64,000 nucleotides of DNA from the NCBI GenBank assembly GCA_965248335.1, contig CBDFIY010000003.1, positions 558,001 to 622,000 of the forward strand, in the 5' to 3' direction. The notes beneath the pieces are model-generated. The model ran no database searches. It was given only the letters and a program-made list of their open reading frames with translations, and was not told where the DNA came from. Made by a program: the position numbers and the translations under genes. Shown here one piece after another: positions 46,186 to 55,029 of the stretch. How positions within the stretch are numbered: position 1 is the first letter of the stretch; every line of letters begins with the position of its first letter. The stretch is from CAKMZU01 sp965248335. Its GTDB lineage: Bacteria; Pseudomonadota; Gammaproteobacteria; Pseudomonadales; DT-91.

Positions 46186-48882
46186 ATGAGTGATCTTTCG
46201 CAAAACGTAGTACCTGTAAATATCGAAGATGAGTTAAAGCAATCTTACCTCGATTACGCCATGAGCGTTATTGTTGGCAGGGCGTTGCCTGATGTGCGCG
46301 ACGGCCTAAAACCCGTCCATAGGCGCGTACTGTTTGCTATGGATGTATTAGGCAACGATTGGAATAAAGCCTACAAAAAATCAGCAAGAGTTGTCGGTGA
46401 TGTCATTGGTAAATACCATCCGCATGGCGATACAGCTGTGTATGACACCATCGTTCGTATGGCACAGCCATTTTCTTTACGTTATATGCTAATTGACGGG
46501 CAAGGGAATTTCGGCTCAGTTGACGGTGATTCGCCTGCTGCCATGCGTTACACCGAGATTCGTATGCGGAAGATTGCGCATGAGATGCTGGGCGACCTTG
46601 ACAAAGAAACCGTTGATTTTGTCGATAACTACGACGGTACTGAAAAAATTCCAGCCGTTATGCCGACCAAGGTTCCTAACCTTTTGGTTAATGGTTCTTC
46701 AGGTATTGCTGTGGGTATGGCAACTAATATCCCACCGCACAACTTGGGCGAAACAATCGATGCAACGTTAGCGATGATCGATAATCCTGAAGTCACAATT
46801 GATGAACTTATGGAACATATGCCGGGGCCCGACTTCCCTACGGCGGCTATCATCAATGGTCGAGCGGGCATTGTTCAAGCTTATCGTACGGGGCGGGGGC
46901 GTATCTACATGCGTGCACGTGCCGAGGTTGAGGTTCATCCTAAAACGGGTCGTGAATCGATCATAATTACCGAACTTCCTTATCAGCTTAACAAGGCGCG
47001 CCTAATCGAGAAAATCGCCGATTTGGTGAAAGACAAAAAAATCGAAGGCATTTCAGAGTTGCGCGATGAGTCGGCAAAAACCATCCGTGTGGTGATTGAT
47101 GTTAAACGCGCAGAGTCGGGAGAGGTGTTACTTAATAACTTGTATAGCCAAACCCAGTTGCAAGGCGTATTCGGCATTAATATGGTTGCTCTTGTTGATG
47201 GCCAACCAAAAATATTAAACCTCAAACAAATCCTTGAATGCTTTATCAAACATCGCCGTGAGGTAGTGACGCGACGTACTGTTTATTTGTTAAAAAAAGC
47301 GCGTGAGCGTGGCCATATTTTAGAGGGCTTAGCGGTTGCGATAGCCAATATTGATCCTGTTATTGCCTTAATTAAAGCCTCACAAACAACTGCTGAAGCG
47401 CGTGAAAATCTCATGGCGCAAGGTTGGGATACAACTGGCGTGATGACAATGCTTGAGCGTGCAGGTGAAGATGCATGCAAGCCCGATGATTTACCGGAAA
47501 ACTATGGTTTTCATGACGGTAAATATTACTTGTCGCCTGCGCAAGCGCAAAACATCTTGGATATGCGCCTGCAAAAACTCACAGGCTTAGAGCACGATAA
47601 GTTGATTAACGAATATCAAGAGAAGCTTGAGCAAATCGCTGAGTACCTTGAAATTTTGGGCGATCCTGAGCGTTTGTTAGAGGTAATTCGTGAAGAGTTG
47701 CGTACCATTAAAGACAATTACAACGATCCGCGCCGCACCGAAATTTTAACCTCGCAACAAGATTTGACCGTCGAAGATTTGATCACCGAAGAAGATCGCG
47801 TCGTCACTATTTCGCATGGTGGTTACGCTAAAACACAAGCCTTAGCAGATTATCAAGCGCAACGCCGTGGCGGAAAAGGTAAGTCAGCAACGGCAGTGAA
47901 AGACGAAGATTTCGTTGAGCACCTATTGATTGCGAGTACGCACGATACCATTTTATGTTTCACCAACAGAGGTAAGGTTTATTGGTTAAAAGTTTACCAA
48001 ATTCCTCTTGCGTCAAGGCAGGCGCGTGGACGGCCAGTGGTTAATTTACTGCCGCTCGAAGGTGATGAGCGCATCACCTCTATTTTACCGATTAGGGAAT
48101 TCAGTGAGGATGCCTTTATATTGATGGCTACTCAGCGCGGCGTCATCAAAAAAACGATTTTATCGAACTTTGCAAGGCCGCGTTCATCGGGTTTGATCGC
48201 CATTGCACTTGATGATGATGATTTATTGGTCGCAACATCGGTTACTAAAGGTGAAAGTGATATTTTGCTCGTTTCTAGCTCAGGTAAGGTTGCTCGCTTT
48301 GACGAAAATACGGTAAGAACAGTGGGTCGAACCTCCAGAGGTGTACGGGGCATTAAACTCAGAGACGAGCATTGCGTTATCGCCATGATTATCCCAGAGC
48401 CAGAAGGCAAACTACTGACAGTGAGTGAGCGTGGCTTTGGCAAACGAACGGACATTGAAGAATTTCCATCCAAAGGGCGTGCGGGTCAAGGTGTCATCGG
48501 CATGCAATGCAGTGAAAGGAATGGCGGATTAATAGGCGCTACTCAGGTATTTTCTGGTGATGAAATCATGCTTATATCTAATCAGGGAACTCTGGTGAGA
48601 ACACGTGCAGACGAGATTTCAGTCGTTGGCAGAAATACGCAGGGCGTTCGGCTTATCAAAGTGGCTGATGGCGAAGTGCTCGTGAGTGTAGCGCGTATTG
48701 CTGAACCTGAGGAAGATGATACGGTCGTTGCCTCCGATACCGATACCGATACCGATACCGATACCGATACCGATACCGATACCGATACCGATACCGATAC
48801 CGATACCGATACCGATACCGATACCGATACCGATACCGATACCGATACCGATACCGATACGGATACGGCAGCAGAAGAATAA
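46186..48882 (+). CDS. gyrA: DNA gyrase subunit A with Asp-Thr repeat tail
   Basis: 898 aa. The catalytic Tyr is Y122 (AAMRYTEIR). In the quinolone region position 83 is Thr (HGDTAVYD) and 87 is Asp, the natural state in Pseudomonas, so no resistance is implied. The C-terminal DNA-wrapping domain starts with the GyrA box QRRGGKGK near 565. After the last blade the protein continues EPEEDDTVVAS and then 22 Asp-Thr pairs encoded by a GATACC repeat, ending AAEE. Acidic tails are normal in GyrA, but this pure repeat is unusual. serC follows after 24 bp. Confidence 0.97.
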   Translation: MSDLSQNVVPVNIEDELKQSYLDYAMSVIVGRALPDVRDGLKPVHRRVLFAMDVLGNDWNKAYKKSARVVGDVIGKYHPHGDTAVYDTIVRMAQPFSLRYMLIDGQGNFGSVDGDSPAAMRYTEIRMRKIAHEMLGDLDKETVDFVDNYDGTEKIPAVMPTKVPNLLVNGSSGIAVGMATNIPPHNLGETIDATLAMIDNPEVTIDELMEHMPGPDFPTAAIINGRAGIVQAYRTGRGRIYMRARAEVEVHPKTGRESIIITELPYQLNKARLIEKIADLVKDKKIEGISELRDESAKTIRVVIDVKRAESGEVLLNNLYSQTQLQGVFGINMVALVDGQPKILNLKQILECFIKHRREVVTRRTVYLLKKARERGHILEGLAVAIANIDPVIALIKASQTTAEARENLMAQGWDTTGVMTMLERAGEDACKPDDLPENYGFHDGKYYLSPAQAQNILDMRLQKLTGLEHDKLINEYQEKLEQIAEYLEILGDPERLLEVIREELRTIKDNYNDPRRTEILTSQQDLTVEDLITEEDRVVTISHGGYAKTQALADYQAQRRGGKGKSATAVKDEDFVEHLLIASTHDTILCFTNRGKVYWLKVYQIPLASRQARGRPVVNLLPLEGDERITSILPIREFSEDAFILMATQRGVIKKTILSNFARPRSSGLIAIALDDDDLLVATSVTKGESDILLVSSSGKVARFDENTVRTVGRTSRGVRGIKLRDEHCVIAMIIPEPEGKLLTVSERGFGKRTDIEEFPSKGRAGQGVIGMQCSERNGGLIGATQVFSGDEIMLISNQGTLVRTRADEISVVGRNTQGVRLIKVADGEVLVSVARIAEPEEDDTVVASDTDTDTDTDTDTDTDTDTDTDTDTDTDTDTDTDTDTDTDTDTDTAAEE
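48736..48867 (+). repeat. Hexanucleotide microsatellite (GATACC)n in gyrA
   Basis: 132 bp made of 20 GATACC units followed by two GATACG units, all in frame, encoding 22 Asp-Thr pairs at the very end of GyrA. The codons are completely uniform, which points to recent slippage expansion rather than old selection. Confidence 0.95.
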
Positions 48883-48906
48883 AACGTTTTAAAGAGAGAA
48901 AATACC

Positions 48907-49986
48907 ATGAGCCGAGTTCATAATTTCTGTGCAGGCCCTGCAGCCTTACCTGAAGCGGTATTAAAACAAGCCAGTGAAGAAATGCTGGATTGGCATAGTG
49001 CAGGCCTTTCCGTGATGGAGATGAGCCATCGCAGTAAAGAAATCGTCACTATTTTTGCCGAAGCGGAGCAAAACCTGCGTGATTTGATGGCAATTCCTGA
49101 TGACTATGCCGTTTTATTTTTACAAGGCGGCGCATCGACGCAGTTTTCTGCTGTGCCGTTGAACCTGTTAGGCGATAAGAACACCGCTGATTATGTGAAT
49201 ACAGGGCAATGGTCAAAAAAAGCCATTAAAGAAGCGAAGCGTTATTGTGAGGTGAATGTCGCTGCATCCAGTGAAGATACAAACTTTACCACGATTCCCG
49301 CTCGCGAAACGTGGCAACTCAATAAAGACGCGGCGTTTTTTCATTACACACCGAATGAAACCATTGGTGGCGTTGAGTTTTTCGACGTACCTGATGTGAA
49401 TGTGCCCATTGTGGCAGATATGTCATCAACCATTCTTTCACGCCCAATTAATGTCGCTGATTTTGGCGTGATTTATGCCGGTGCACAAAAGAATATAGGC
49501 CCCGCAGGCTTAACGCTCGTGATTGTACGCAAAGATTTACTGGGTAACGCGCAGTCGCAAACGCCGACAATGTTAGATTGGTCTGTGGCGGCTGAGAATG
49601 ACAGCATGTATAACACACCGCCAACGTATTCCGTGTACTTGGCTGGGTTAGTCTTTAAATGGCTGAAAGCACAGGGTGGTTTGCAAGGCATAGCTGAGAT
49701 TAATCAACGCAAAGCTAAAAAATTGTATGATTATATTGATGGCAGCGAATTTTATGCAAACCCCGTTGAAGTGTCTTCACGTTCATCCATGAACGTGCCT
49801 TTTACCCTAAAGGATGCTGATCTTGATAAATCGTTTTTAGCGGGGGCGGATGAATCAGGCCTGCTAAACCTCAAAGGCCACAGAAGCGTTGGCGGTATGC
49901 GCGCAAGTATTTATAACGCTGTGCCTGAGCAAGCAATAGATGATTTGATCAGTTATATGCAGGCTTTTGCTCAAGCACACGGATAA
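48907..49986 (+). CDS. serC: Phosphoserine aminotransferase
   Basis: 359 aa class V aminotransferase. HNFCAGPAALPEAVL at the start, GLSVMEMSHRS, FLQGGASTQF and the PLP-binding Lys in YAGAQKNIGPAGLTLV (near 198) are all present, as is HRSVGGMRASIYNA near the end. It makes phosphoserine in serine synthesis and also serves pyridoxal synthesis. It starts 24 bp after gyrA and is followed by pheA after 5 bp. Confidence 0.97.
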   Translation: MSRVHNFCAGPAALPEAVLKQASEEMLDWHSAGLSVMEMSHRSKEIVTIFAEAEQNLRDLMAIPDDYAVLFLQGGASTQFSAVPLNLLGDKNTADYVNTGQWSKKAIKEAKRYCEVNVAASSEDTNFTTIPARETWQLNKDAAFFHYTPNETIGGVEFFDVPDVNVPIVADMSSTILSRPINVADFGVIYAGAQKNIGPAGLTLVIVRKDLLGNAQSQTPTMLDWSVAAENDSMYNTPPTYSVYLAGLVFKWLKAQGGLQGIAEINQRKAKKLYDYIDGSEFYANPVEVSSRSSMNVPFTLKDADLDKSFLAGADESGLLNLKGHRSVGGMRASIYNAVPEQAIDDLISYMQAFAQAHG

Positions 49987-49991
49987 TACCC

Positions 49992-51098
49992 ATGCCAGAT
50001 AAGACCCTTGATGCTTTACGTGTAGAGATCGATGAGATTGATCGATCGTTGCATAGCTTACTGAATAAGCGTGCCAAGTGTGCTCAGCAAGTGGCAGAAG
50101 TTAAACTTGCTGAACGGCAAGGCAGTGAGCACCCGAGCCAGTCGATTAAATTTTATCGGCCAGAGCGTGAAGCGCAGGTGCTTAATGCCGTAAAATCACG
50201 CAATCAAGGCCCTTTGCCAGATAATGCAGTGGCACATATATTTCGTGAGATTATGTCGGCTTGTCTGGCACTCGAAGAACCCGTTAAAGTCGCTTATCTT
50301 GGGCCAAAAGGCACCTTTACACACTCCGCAGCGATCAAGCACTTTGGTTATGCTGTGGATGCTATCCCCACGGATTCGATTGAGCAAGTTTTTGCAGAAG
50401 TCGAATCAAGCAACGTTGCCTACGGCATTGTACCTGTCGAAAATTCAACAGAAGGTATGGTGACGCTGACGCTGGATAACTTTATGCAATCAACAGTGTC
50501 GATTTGCGGTGAAGTGGAACTGCCCGTAAAGCACATGTTGTTGGCGAATAAAGCGCACAAGAAAGGCGAAATATCAAAAATCTGTGCGCATCAGCAAGCA
50601 CTGGCGCAATGTCGAGAGTATCTTAATAAGCACTACCCGGACACCATCCGCGAGCCCGTCAGCTCAAATGCCAAAGCTTGCCAGATGGCAGTAGAGGATG
50701 CGTCGATTTTAGCCATCGCAAGTACAACGGCAGCTGGTTTGTACGATTTGGCTACTCTTGATGAAAATATTCAGGATTACCGCCAAAATACCACACGTTT
50801 TCTAATACTTGGGCAAGAGAAAGTTGAGAGTAGTGGTCAGGATAAAACATCGATTATCGTGTCAGTAAAGAATAAACCCGGTGCGCTGTTTGTTTTGCTA
50901 GAAGCTTTTGAACGCGAGAAAGTCATGTTGACGCGTATCGACACAAGGCCTTCCCGCACAGAAAAATGGGCGTATGTATTCTTTATCGAGTTTGAGGGGC
51001 ATAGTCAAGATGTTGTGATTGAGCGCATCTTGAATGATCTGACGACAAAATCGATCGCCATTAAACTTCTCGGTTCCTACCCCAAGGCTGTTCTGTAG
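49992..51098 (+). CDS. pheA: Bifunctional chorismate mutase / prephenate dehydratase
   Basis: 368 aa. The AroQ-type chorismate mutase occupies about 1-95 (LRVEIDEIDRSLHSLLNKRAKCAQQVAEVK). Prephenate dehydratase follows (KVAYLGPKGTFTHSAA near 96, NSTEGMVTLTLD near 154, QNTTRFLILG near 265). A C-terminal ACT domain (KPGALFVLLEAFEREKVMLTRIDTRPSR) should bind phenylalanine for feedback control. It leads chorismate toward phenylalanine. Operon with serC and hisC. Confidence 0.96.
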   Translation: MPDKTLDALRVEIDEIDRSLHSLLNKRAKCAQQVAEVKLAERQGSEHPSQSIKFYRPEREAQVLNAVKSRNQGPLPDNAVAHIFREIMSACLALEEPVKVAYLGPKGTFTHSAAIKHFGYAVDAIPTDSIEQVFAEVESSNVAYGIVPVENSTEGMVTLTLDNFMQSTVSICGEVELPVKHMLLANKAHKKGEISKICAHQQALAQCREYLNKHYPDTIREPVSSNAKACQMAVEDASILAIASTTAAGLYDLATLDENIQDYRQNTTRFLILGQEKVESSGQDKTSIIVSVKNKPGALFVLLEAFEREKVMLTRIDTRPSRTEKWAYVFFIEFEGHSQDVVIERILNDLTTKSIAIKLLGSYPKAVL

Positions 51099-51108
51099 AG
51101 AAAAGACC

Positions 51109-52212
51109 ATGCATTGTGATTTTAAAGCGCTTGCTAAAGAGGGGATTAGAACGTTACACCCCTATCAGCCAGGGAAACCTATTGAAGAGCTTGAGCGGGA
51201 GTTAGGGCTTACTAATATCGTAAAGCTCGCCAGTAATGAAAACCCGCTCGGTTTAAGCCCTAAAGCAAAACGCGTGATAGAGGCGCAACTTGATAACTTG
51301 ACCCGATACCCTGATGGTGGGCATTTTGAGTTGAGACAATCATTAGCAAAAAAACTGAGCGTAAGCCCCTCTCAGCTTGTCTTTGGTAATGGCTCTAATG
51401 ATGTGCTCGACCTCATCGGCCATTGTTTTTTAGATGATTGCGTCTCTGCAATCTATTCGGAACATGCATTTATTGTTTACCCGCTAATGGTGCAATCACA
51501 AGGTGCCGAGGCGATTAGCGTGCCTGCGAAGGATTTTGGGCATGATTTAGATGCCATGCTGGCGGCGATAAAAGCAAATACACGCGTTGTATTTGTCGCT
51601 AACCCCAATAACCCAACAGGCACATTTATCCCTTTTGGTGAAATAAAAGCATTCTTGCAGAAAGTGCCGCCCGATGTTTTGGTCGTACTTGATGAAGCCT
51701 ATTTTGAATATATCGAGGCAGCGCCAGAAGAAAACTGCCTACAACTTTTAGACACCTTTCAAAACCTGATCATCACGAGAACCTTCTCTAAAGCATACGG
51801 ACTTGCTGGACTACGCGTAGGTTATAGTGTGGCGAGTGAGGCAGTCAGCCAAATTTTACAAGCAGCAAGAGCGCCGTTTAATGTGAATACGCTGGCGCAA
51901 GTAGCCGCTTGTGCTGTGCTTGGTGATCAAGATTATCTCGATGCGTCTCTTCTGTGCAATGCACAAGGTTTACAGCAATTGGCCGCAGGCCTTGAGCGTT
52001 TAAGCTTTGACTTTATCCCCTCAAAAGGTAATTTTATTACCTTTGATACAAAACAAGAAGCAGGCCTTGTTTACCAAGCTTTACTTGAAGAGGGTGTGAT
52101 TGTTCGGCCTGTCGGCGTGTATGGATTGCCTCAGCATCTGCGTGTTTCCGTCGGCCTTGAAGCAGAAAATGCCCGTTTTTTAGCCGCCTTAGAAAAAGTG
52201 ACAGAAAAATAG
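51109..52212 (+). CDS. hisC: Histidinol-phosphate / aromatic aminotransferase
   Basis: 367 aa class I/II aminotransferase. VKLASNENPLGLSPKAK near the start, FVANPNNPTGTF (about 162-173), VLDEAYFEY and the PLP Lys in TRTFSKAYGLAGLRVGY (near 225). In this position (between pheA and tyrA) the Pseudomonas counterpart is HisC2, which may also act on aromatic keto acids. It starts 10 bp after pheA and ends 3 bp before tyrA. Confidence 0.94.
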   Translation: MHCDFKALAKEGIRTLHPYQPGKPIEELERELGLTNIVKLASNENPLGLSPKAKRVIEAQLDNLTRYPDGGHFELRQSLAKKLSVSPSQLVFGNGSNDVLDLIGHCFLDDCVSAIYSEHAFIVYPLMVQSQGAEAISVPAKDFGHDLDAMLAAIKANTRVVFVANPNNPTGTFIPFGEIKAFLQKVPPDVLVVLDEAYFEYIEAAPEENCLQLLDTFQNLIITRTFSKAYGLAGLRVGYSVASEAVSQILQAARAPFNVNTLAQVAACAVLGDQDYLDASLLCNAQGLQQLAAGLERLSFDFIPSKGNFITFDTKQEAGLVYQALLEEGVIVRPVGVYGLPQHLRVSVGLEAENARFLAALEKVTEK

Positions 52213-52215
52213 CTC

Positions 52216-53103
52216 ATGCAAAAACTTTTTGATCAGTTATTGGTGATAGGTACTGGGTTGATCGGCGGTTCGGTCGCGAAAGGCCTAAAAGAGCGTGGGC
52301 TTGTGGGTTGCGTTGAAGGCTACGGTCGCAATCTGGTATCGCTTAAAAAAGGGGTTGATGCAGGGGTTATTGATGCGGCTGCCGAGGATTTAGAAAAAGC
52401 GATCAGTGAAGCGGATGTTATTTTACTGGCTGTGCCAACATTGGCAATCAAACATTATTTACCCATGATTGAGAAATATAAAAAACCGCAGTCAATTGTG
52501 ACCGATGCGGCAAGCGTTAAAGGTGATGTGGCGACAGTCATCGCACAGCACTTCGGTGAGGTACCGAGCTGGTTTGTGCTCGGACACCCTATCGCCGGCT
52601 CCGAAAAAAGCGGTATTCTTGCTGCAAACCCAAATCTCTATGAGAATCACAAGGTTATTTTAACGCCTTTGACGAATACAAACGTGGCCGCTTCGCAGTT
52701 AGTTACTCAACTATGGCAAGGATTAGGTGCAGATGTTGTCGAGATGTCGATCGAACAGCACGATAAAGTGCTTGCCGCTACCAGTCATTTACCGCATTTA
52801 CTTGCCTTTACTCTGGTTGATTGTTTACAAAATCTGGATGTGAATGTCGATATTTTTCGTTTTGCCGCCGGTGGTTTTCGTGATTTCACGCGTATTGCTG
52901 GCAGTGACCCAACCATGTGGCATGACATTATGCTGGCGAATAAAACAGCGATCTTACAAAACCTTGGTGCATTCAAGGAAACATTGAATGAGATAGAGCA
53001 AGCGATAGAGCAGGATGATAGCGACAAAATACGCGACAGCTTTACACGCGCTAAAGCCTCGCGTGCGCATTTTCAGCAATTACTTGATAAGAAAAAATCG
53101 TAA
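52216..53103 (+). CDS. tyrA: Prephenate dehydrogenase
   Basis: 295 aa. NAD-binding motif LVIGTGLIGGSVAKGL (about 9-24); catalytic region VLGHPIAGSEKSG (His near 120) and ATSHLPHLLAF (about 185). It directs prephenate toward tyrosine. It has neither a chorismate mutase domain nor the EPSP synthase (AroA) part that is fused or adjacent in many relatives. cmk starts 1 bp after its stop. Confidence 0.95.
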   Translation: MQKLFDQLLVIGTGLIGGSVAKGLKERGLVGCVEGYGRNLVSLKKGVDAGVIDAAAEDLEKAISEADVILLAVPTLAIKHYLPMIEKYKKPQSIVTDAASVKGDVATVIAQHFGEVPSWFVLGHPIAGSEKSGILAANPNLYENHKVILTPLTNTNVAASQLVTQLWQGLGADVVEMSIEQHDKVLAATSHLPHLLAFTLVDCLQNLDVNVDIFRFAAGGFRDFTRIAGSDPTMWHDIMLANKTAILQNLGAFKETLNEIEQAIEQDDSDKIRDSFTRAKASRAHFQQLLDKKKS

Positions 53104-53104
53104 A

Positions 53105-53770
53105 ATGACAAATCCAATTATTACCATTGATGGACCCAGTGGCTCAGGAAAAGGGACGTTAAGTTATCTGCTAGCCAAAAAATTGGGTTGGCAGCTTCTG
53201 GATTCAGGGGCAATTTACCGACTTTGCGCGTTATTTTGTATCAATAGTCAGATTGATCCTGATGATGAGGCTGCTGTGACTGCAGCGGCGAAACAGCTAT
53301 CAATACGTTTCGAAACAACTGATTCAGGCGTTGATATTTATCTCGGAAGTGACATTGTTAATTCACAGATACGTGCAGAAGACATCGGTATGACCGCTTC
53401 AAAAATTGCCGCTTACAATGGCGTTCGATCAGCATTACTTGATTGCCAACGTGATTTTGCAACCACAGCAGGCCTTGTAGCTGATGGTCGTGATATGGGC
53501 ACGGTTGTTTTCCCTGAAGCGCCCGTAAAATTTTACCTTACAGCCTCTGCTAAAACACGTGCAGACAGGCGAATGAAGCAATTGACAGAGCAAGGTGTTG
53601 CTTGCGACTACAGCGATATTTTACAATCGATTGAAAAACGTGATTACCAAGATCAAAACCGAAAGGTTGCACCACTCGTACCGGCCGCTGATGCTGTTGT
53701 GATCGATTCTTCTGAAATTTCTATTGATGATGTTTTAGCGTGTATGACTAAAACACTCGATAGGCTTTAA
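53105..53770 (+). CDS. cmk: Cytidylate kinase
   Basis: 221 aa from the ATG at 53105 (MTNPIITIDGPSG); a longer frame from 53015 runs through tyrA and is not used. The P-loop is GPSGSGKGT (8-16), followed by LLDSGAIYRL. DGRDMGTVVFPEA and KTRADRRMKQL are further marks. It phosphorylates CMP and dCMP. rpsA, the usual next gene, is absent; a hairpin terminator follows instead. Confidence 0.96.
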   Translation: MTNPIITIDGPSGSGKGTLSYLLAKKLGWQLLDSGAIYRLCALFCINSQIDPDDEAAVTAAAKQLSIRFETTDSGVDIYLGSDIVNSQIRAEDIGMTASKIAAYNGVRSALLDCQRDFATTAGLVADGRDMGTVVFPEAPVKFYLTASAKTRADRRMKQLTEQGVACDYSDILQSIEKRDYQDQNRKVAPLVPAADAVVIDSSEISIDDVLACMTKTLDRL

Positions 53771-53809
53771 TACCTGTCCGATTACGAATACCCACCTGAT
53801 TACGCTAAA

Positions 53810-53843
53810 TAATGCCCGTCTTCATCATTGAAGACGGGCATTA
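53810..53843. terminator. Strong hairpin after cmk
   Basis: TAATGCCCGTCTTCA (53810-53824) pairs perfectly over 15 bp with TGAAGACGGGCATTA (53829-53843), loop TCAT. The T-tract after it is weak (CTGTCGTTAT). Position 40 bp after cmk supports a terminator for the gyrA-cmk operon. Confidence 0.75.
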
Positions 53844-54905
53844 CTGTCGTTATAGTGCTACCCAAATTTTAATACTTATTACAATAATAAATGGCAAGGA
53901 TGTTCTTCATGAATAGCTCTGTGTTTTCAATAAAAATAATAACGCTTATCTCGTTGTTATTAATCGGTTGTGGAGAGGATGGAAAATCATCGTCTGGGTC
54001 GGGGGGATGCAGGCGGTCGTGAAATTTACGCAGATGCGGTTATACGAACGCAAGTTGCCCCTACAGGTGAGTGTGCTAACGACGGCATACAGATTCAAAT
54101 GGGTATTGATGTTAATAATAACGGTGTACTAGATAGCAAAGAAGTTGACTCATTGCGTACACAAACTATTTGTCATGATGTTGATGACGAAAAACCTGAA
54201 AAGATTTTCTCAAGTCTCGTATTAGTTAAAAATACGACTGAAGCGCAATGCAAGAACGGCGGTAAATTTTTACTTATTGGGCTTGATAACAACCAAAATG
54301 AGCAGCTGGATGAAAGCGAAGTTACACAGACTGAAGTGATCTGTAATCAACGAGTAGAGAAACCAACATCAATAGATTCTTTAGTTAAAACCAGTGTTAT
54401 TCGAGCAGGTGAGCAATGTAAAGATGGCGGTATAAAAATTGATATGGGTGTCGGCTCTGACGGTGATGGAACACTTGCTATTGATGAAATTACAGAGTCT
54501 CAAATTATATGTAACGGTACTGATGATGATATTTCTTTATCCAATTTACTGATACAAACCGTTAAAGAAGGTTGGGGTGAAAACTGCCTACATGGCGGCG
54601 ATAAAATTGAAATTGGTATAGATACAAATACCAATGGTTCTCTTGAGCAGGATGAAGTTCTTAATGCTTCCTATCTGTGTAACCCCAATACCGTACCTGT
54701 CATTCAGGGGCCGAAGGTAACAAAGGCTGTTGCAGGCGAATTTTTTAGCCTTTCTGTTTCAACATACGATGAAGACAGGGATGCTGTGGACTTAGTAATT
54801 ATTAATAAGCCTCAGTGGCTCGTCGTTGAGACAATAAATCCACAGCATATGGCGTTATCCGGCATTGTACCAAATGAAATAGGCGGTGAATTTTCCTTTA
54901 AGATA

Positions 54906-55029
54906 TACCCATCACACTTGAAGATGCAATGGCGTTGACCGCGCTCGCTCACCCCAATCACTTACTGACTGTAAGCTCATGGGGATTCGCTCGCTTGTCG
55001 CCTTTTTGCATCTCCAATTCCGATGGGTA
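54906..55029. mobile_element. MITE-1 copy D (124 bp) inside the giant lipoprotein gene
   Basis: TACCCATCACACTTGAAG at the left and CCGATGGGTA at the right, flanked by TA (54904-54905 and 55030-55031). Excising it with one TA restores AAG-ATA-GGT-GCC-ACT (K-I-G-A-T) in frame. The insert of 126 bp keeps the frame length but brings in a stop (54936-54938). Confidence 0.85.

Noticed and set aside
46429..46446. Quinolone-resistance change at GyrA position 83 (Thr rather than Ser)
   Set aside because: Thr83 is the normal residue in Pseudomonas and other gammaproteobacteria; Asp87 is unchanged.
48736..48867. Possible CRISPR-like array
   Set aside because: The unit is 6 bp with no spacers; it is a coding microsatellite.
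48698..48908. Long Ile-Pro and Ser-Val repeat proteins on both strands
   Set aside because: They are the other frames of the GATACC repeat in gyrA and have no start signals or separate coding character.
53015..53104. N-terminal extension of cytidylate kinase
   Set aside because: It overlaps the tyrA coding end and precedes the conserved start MTNPIITIDGPSG at 53105.
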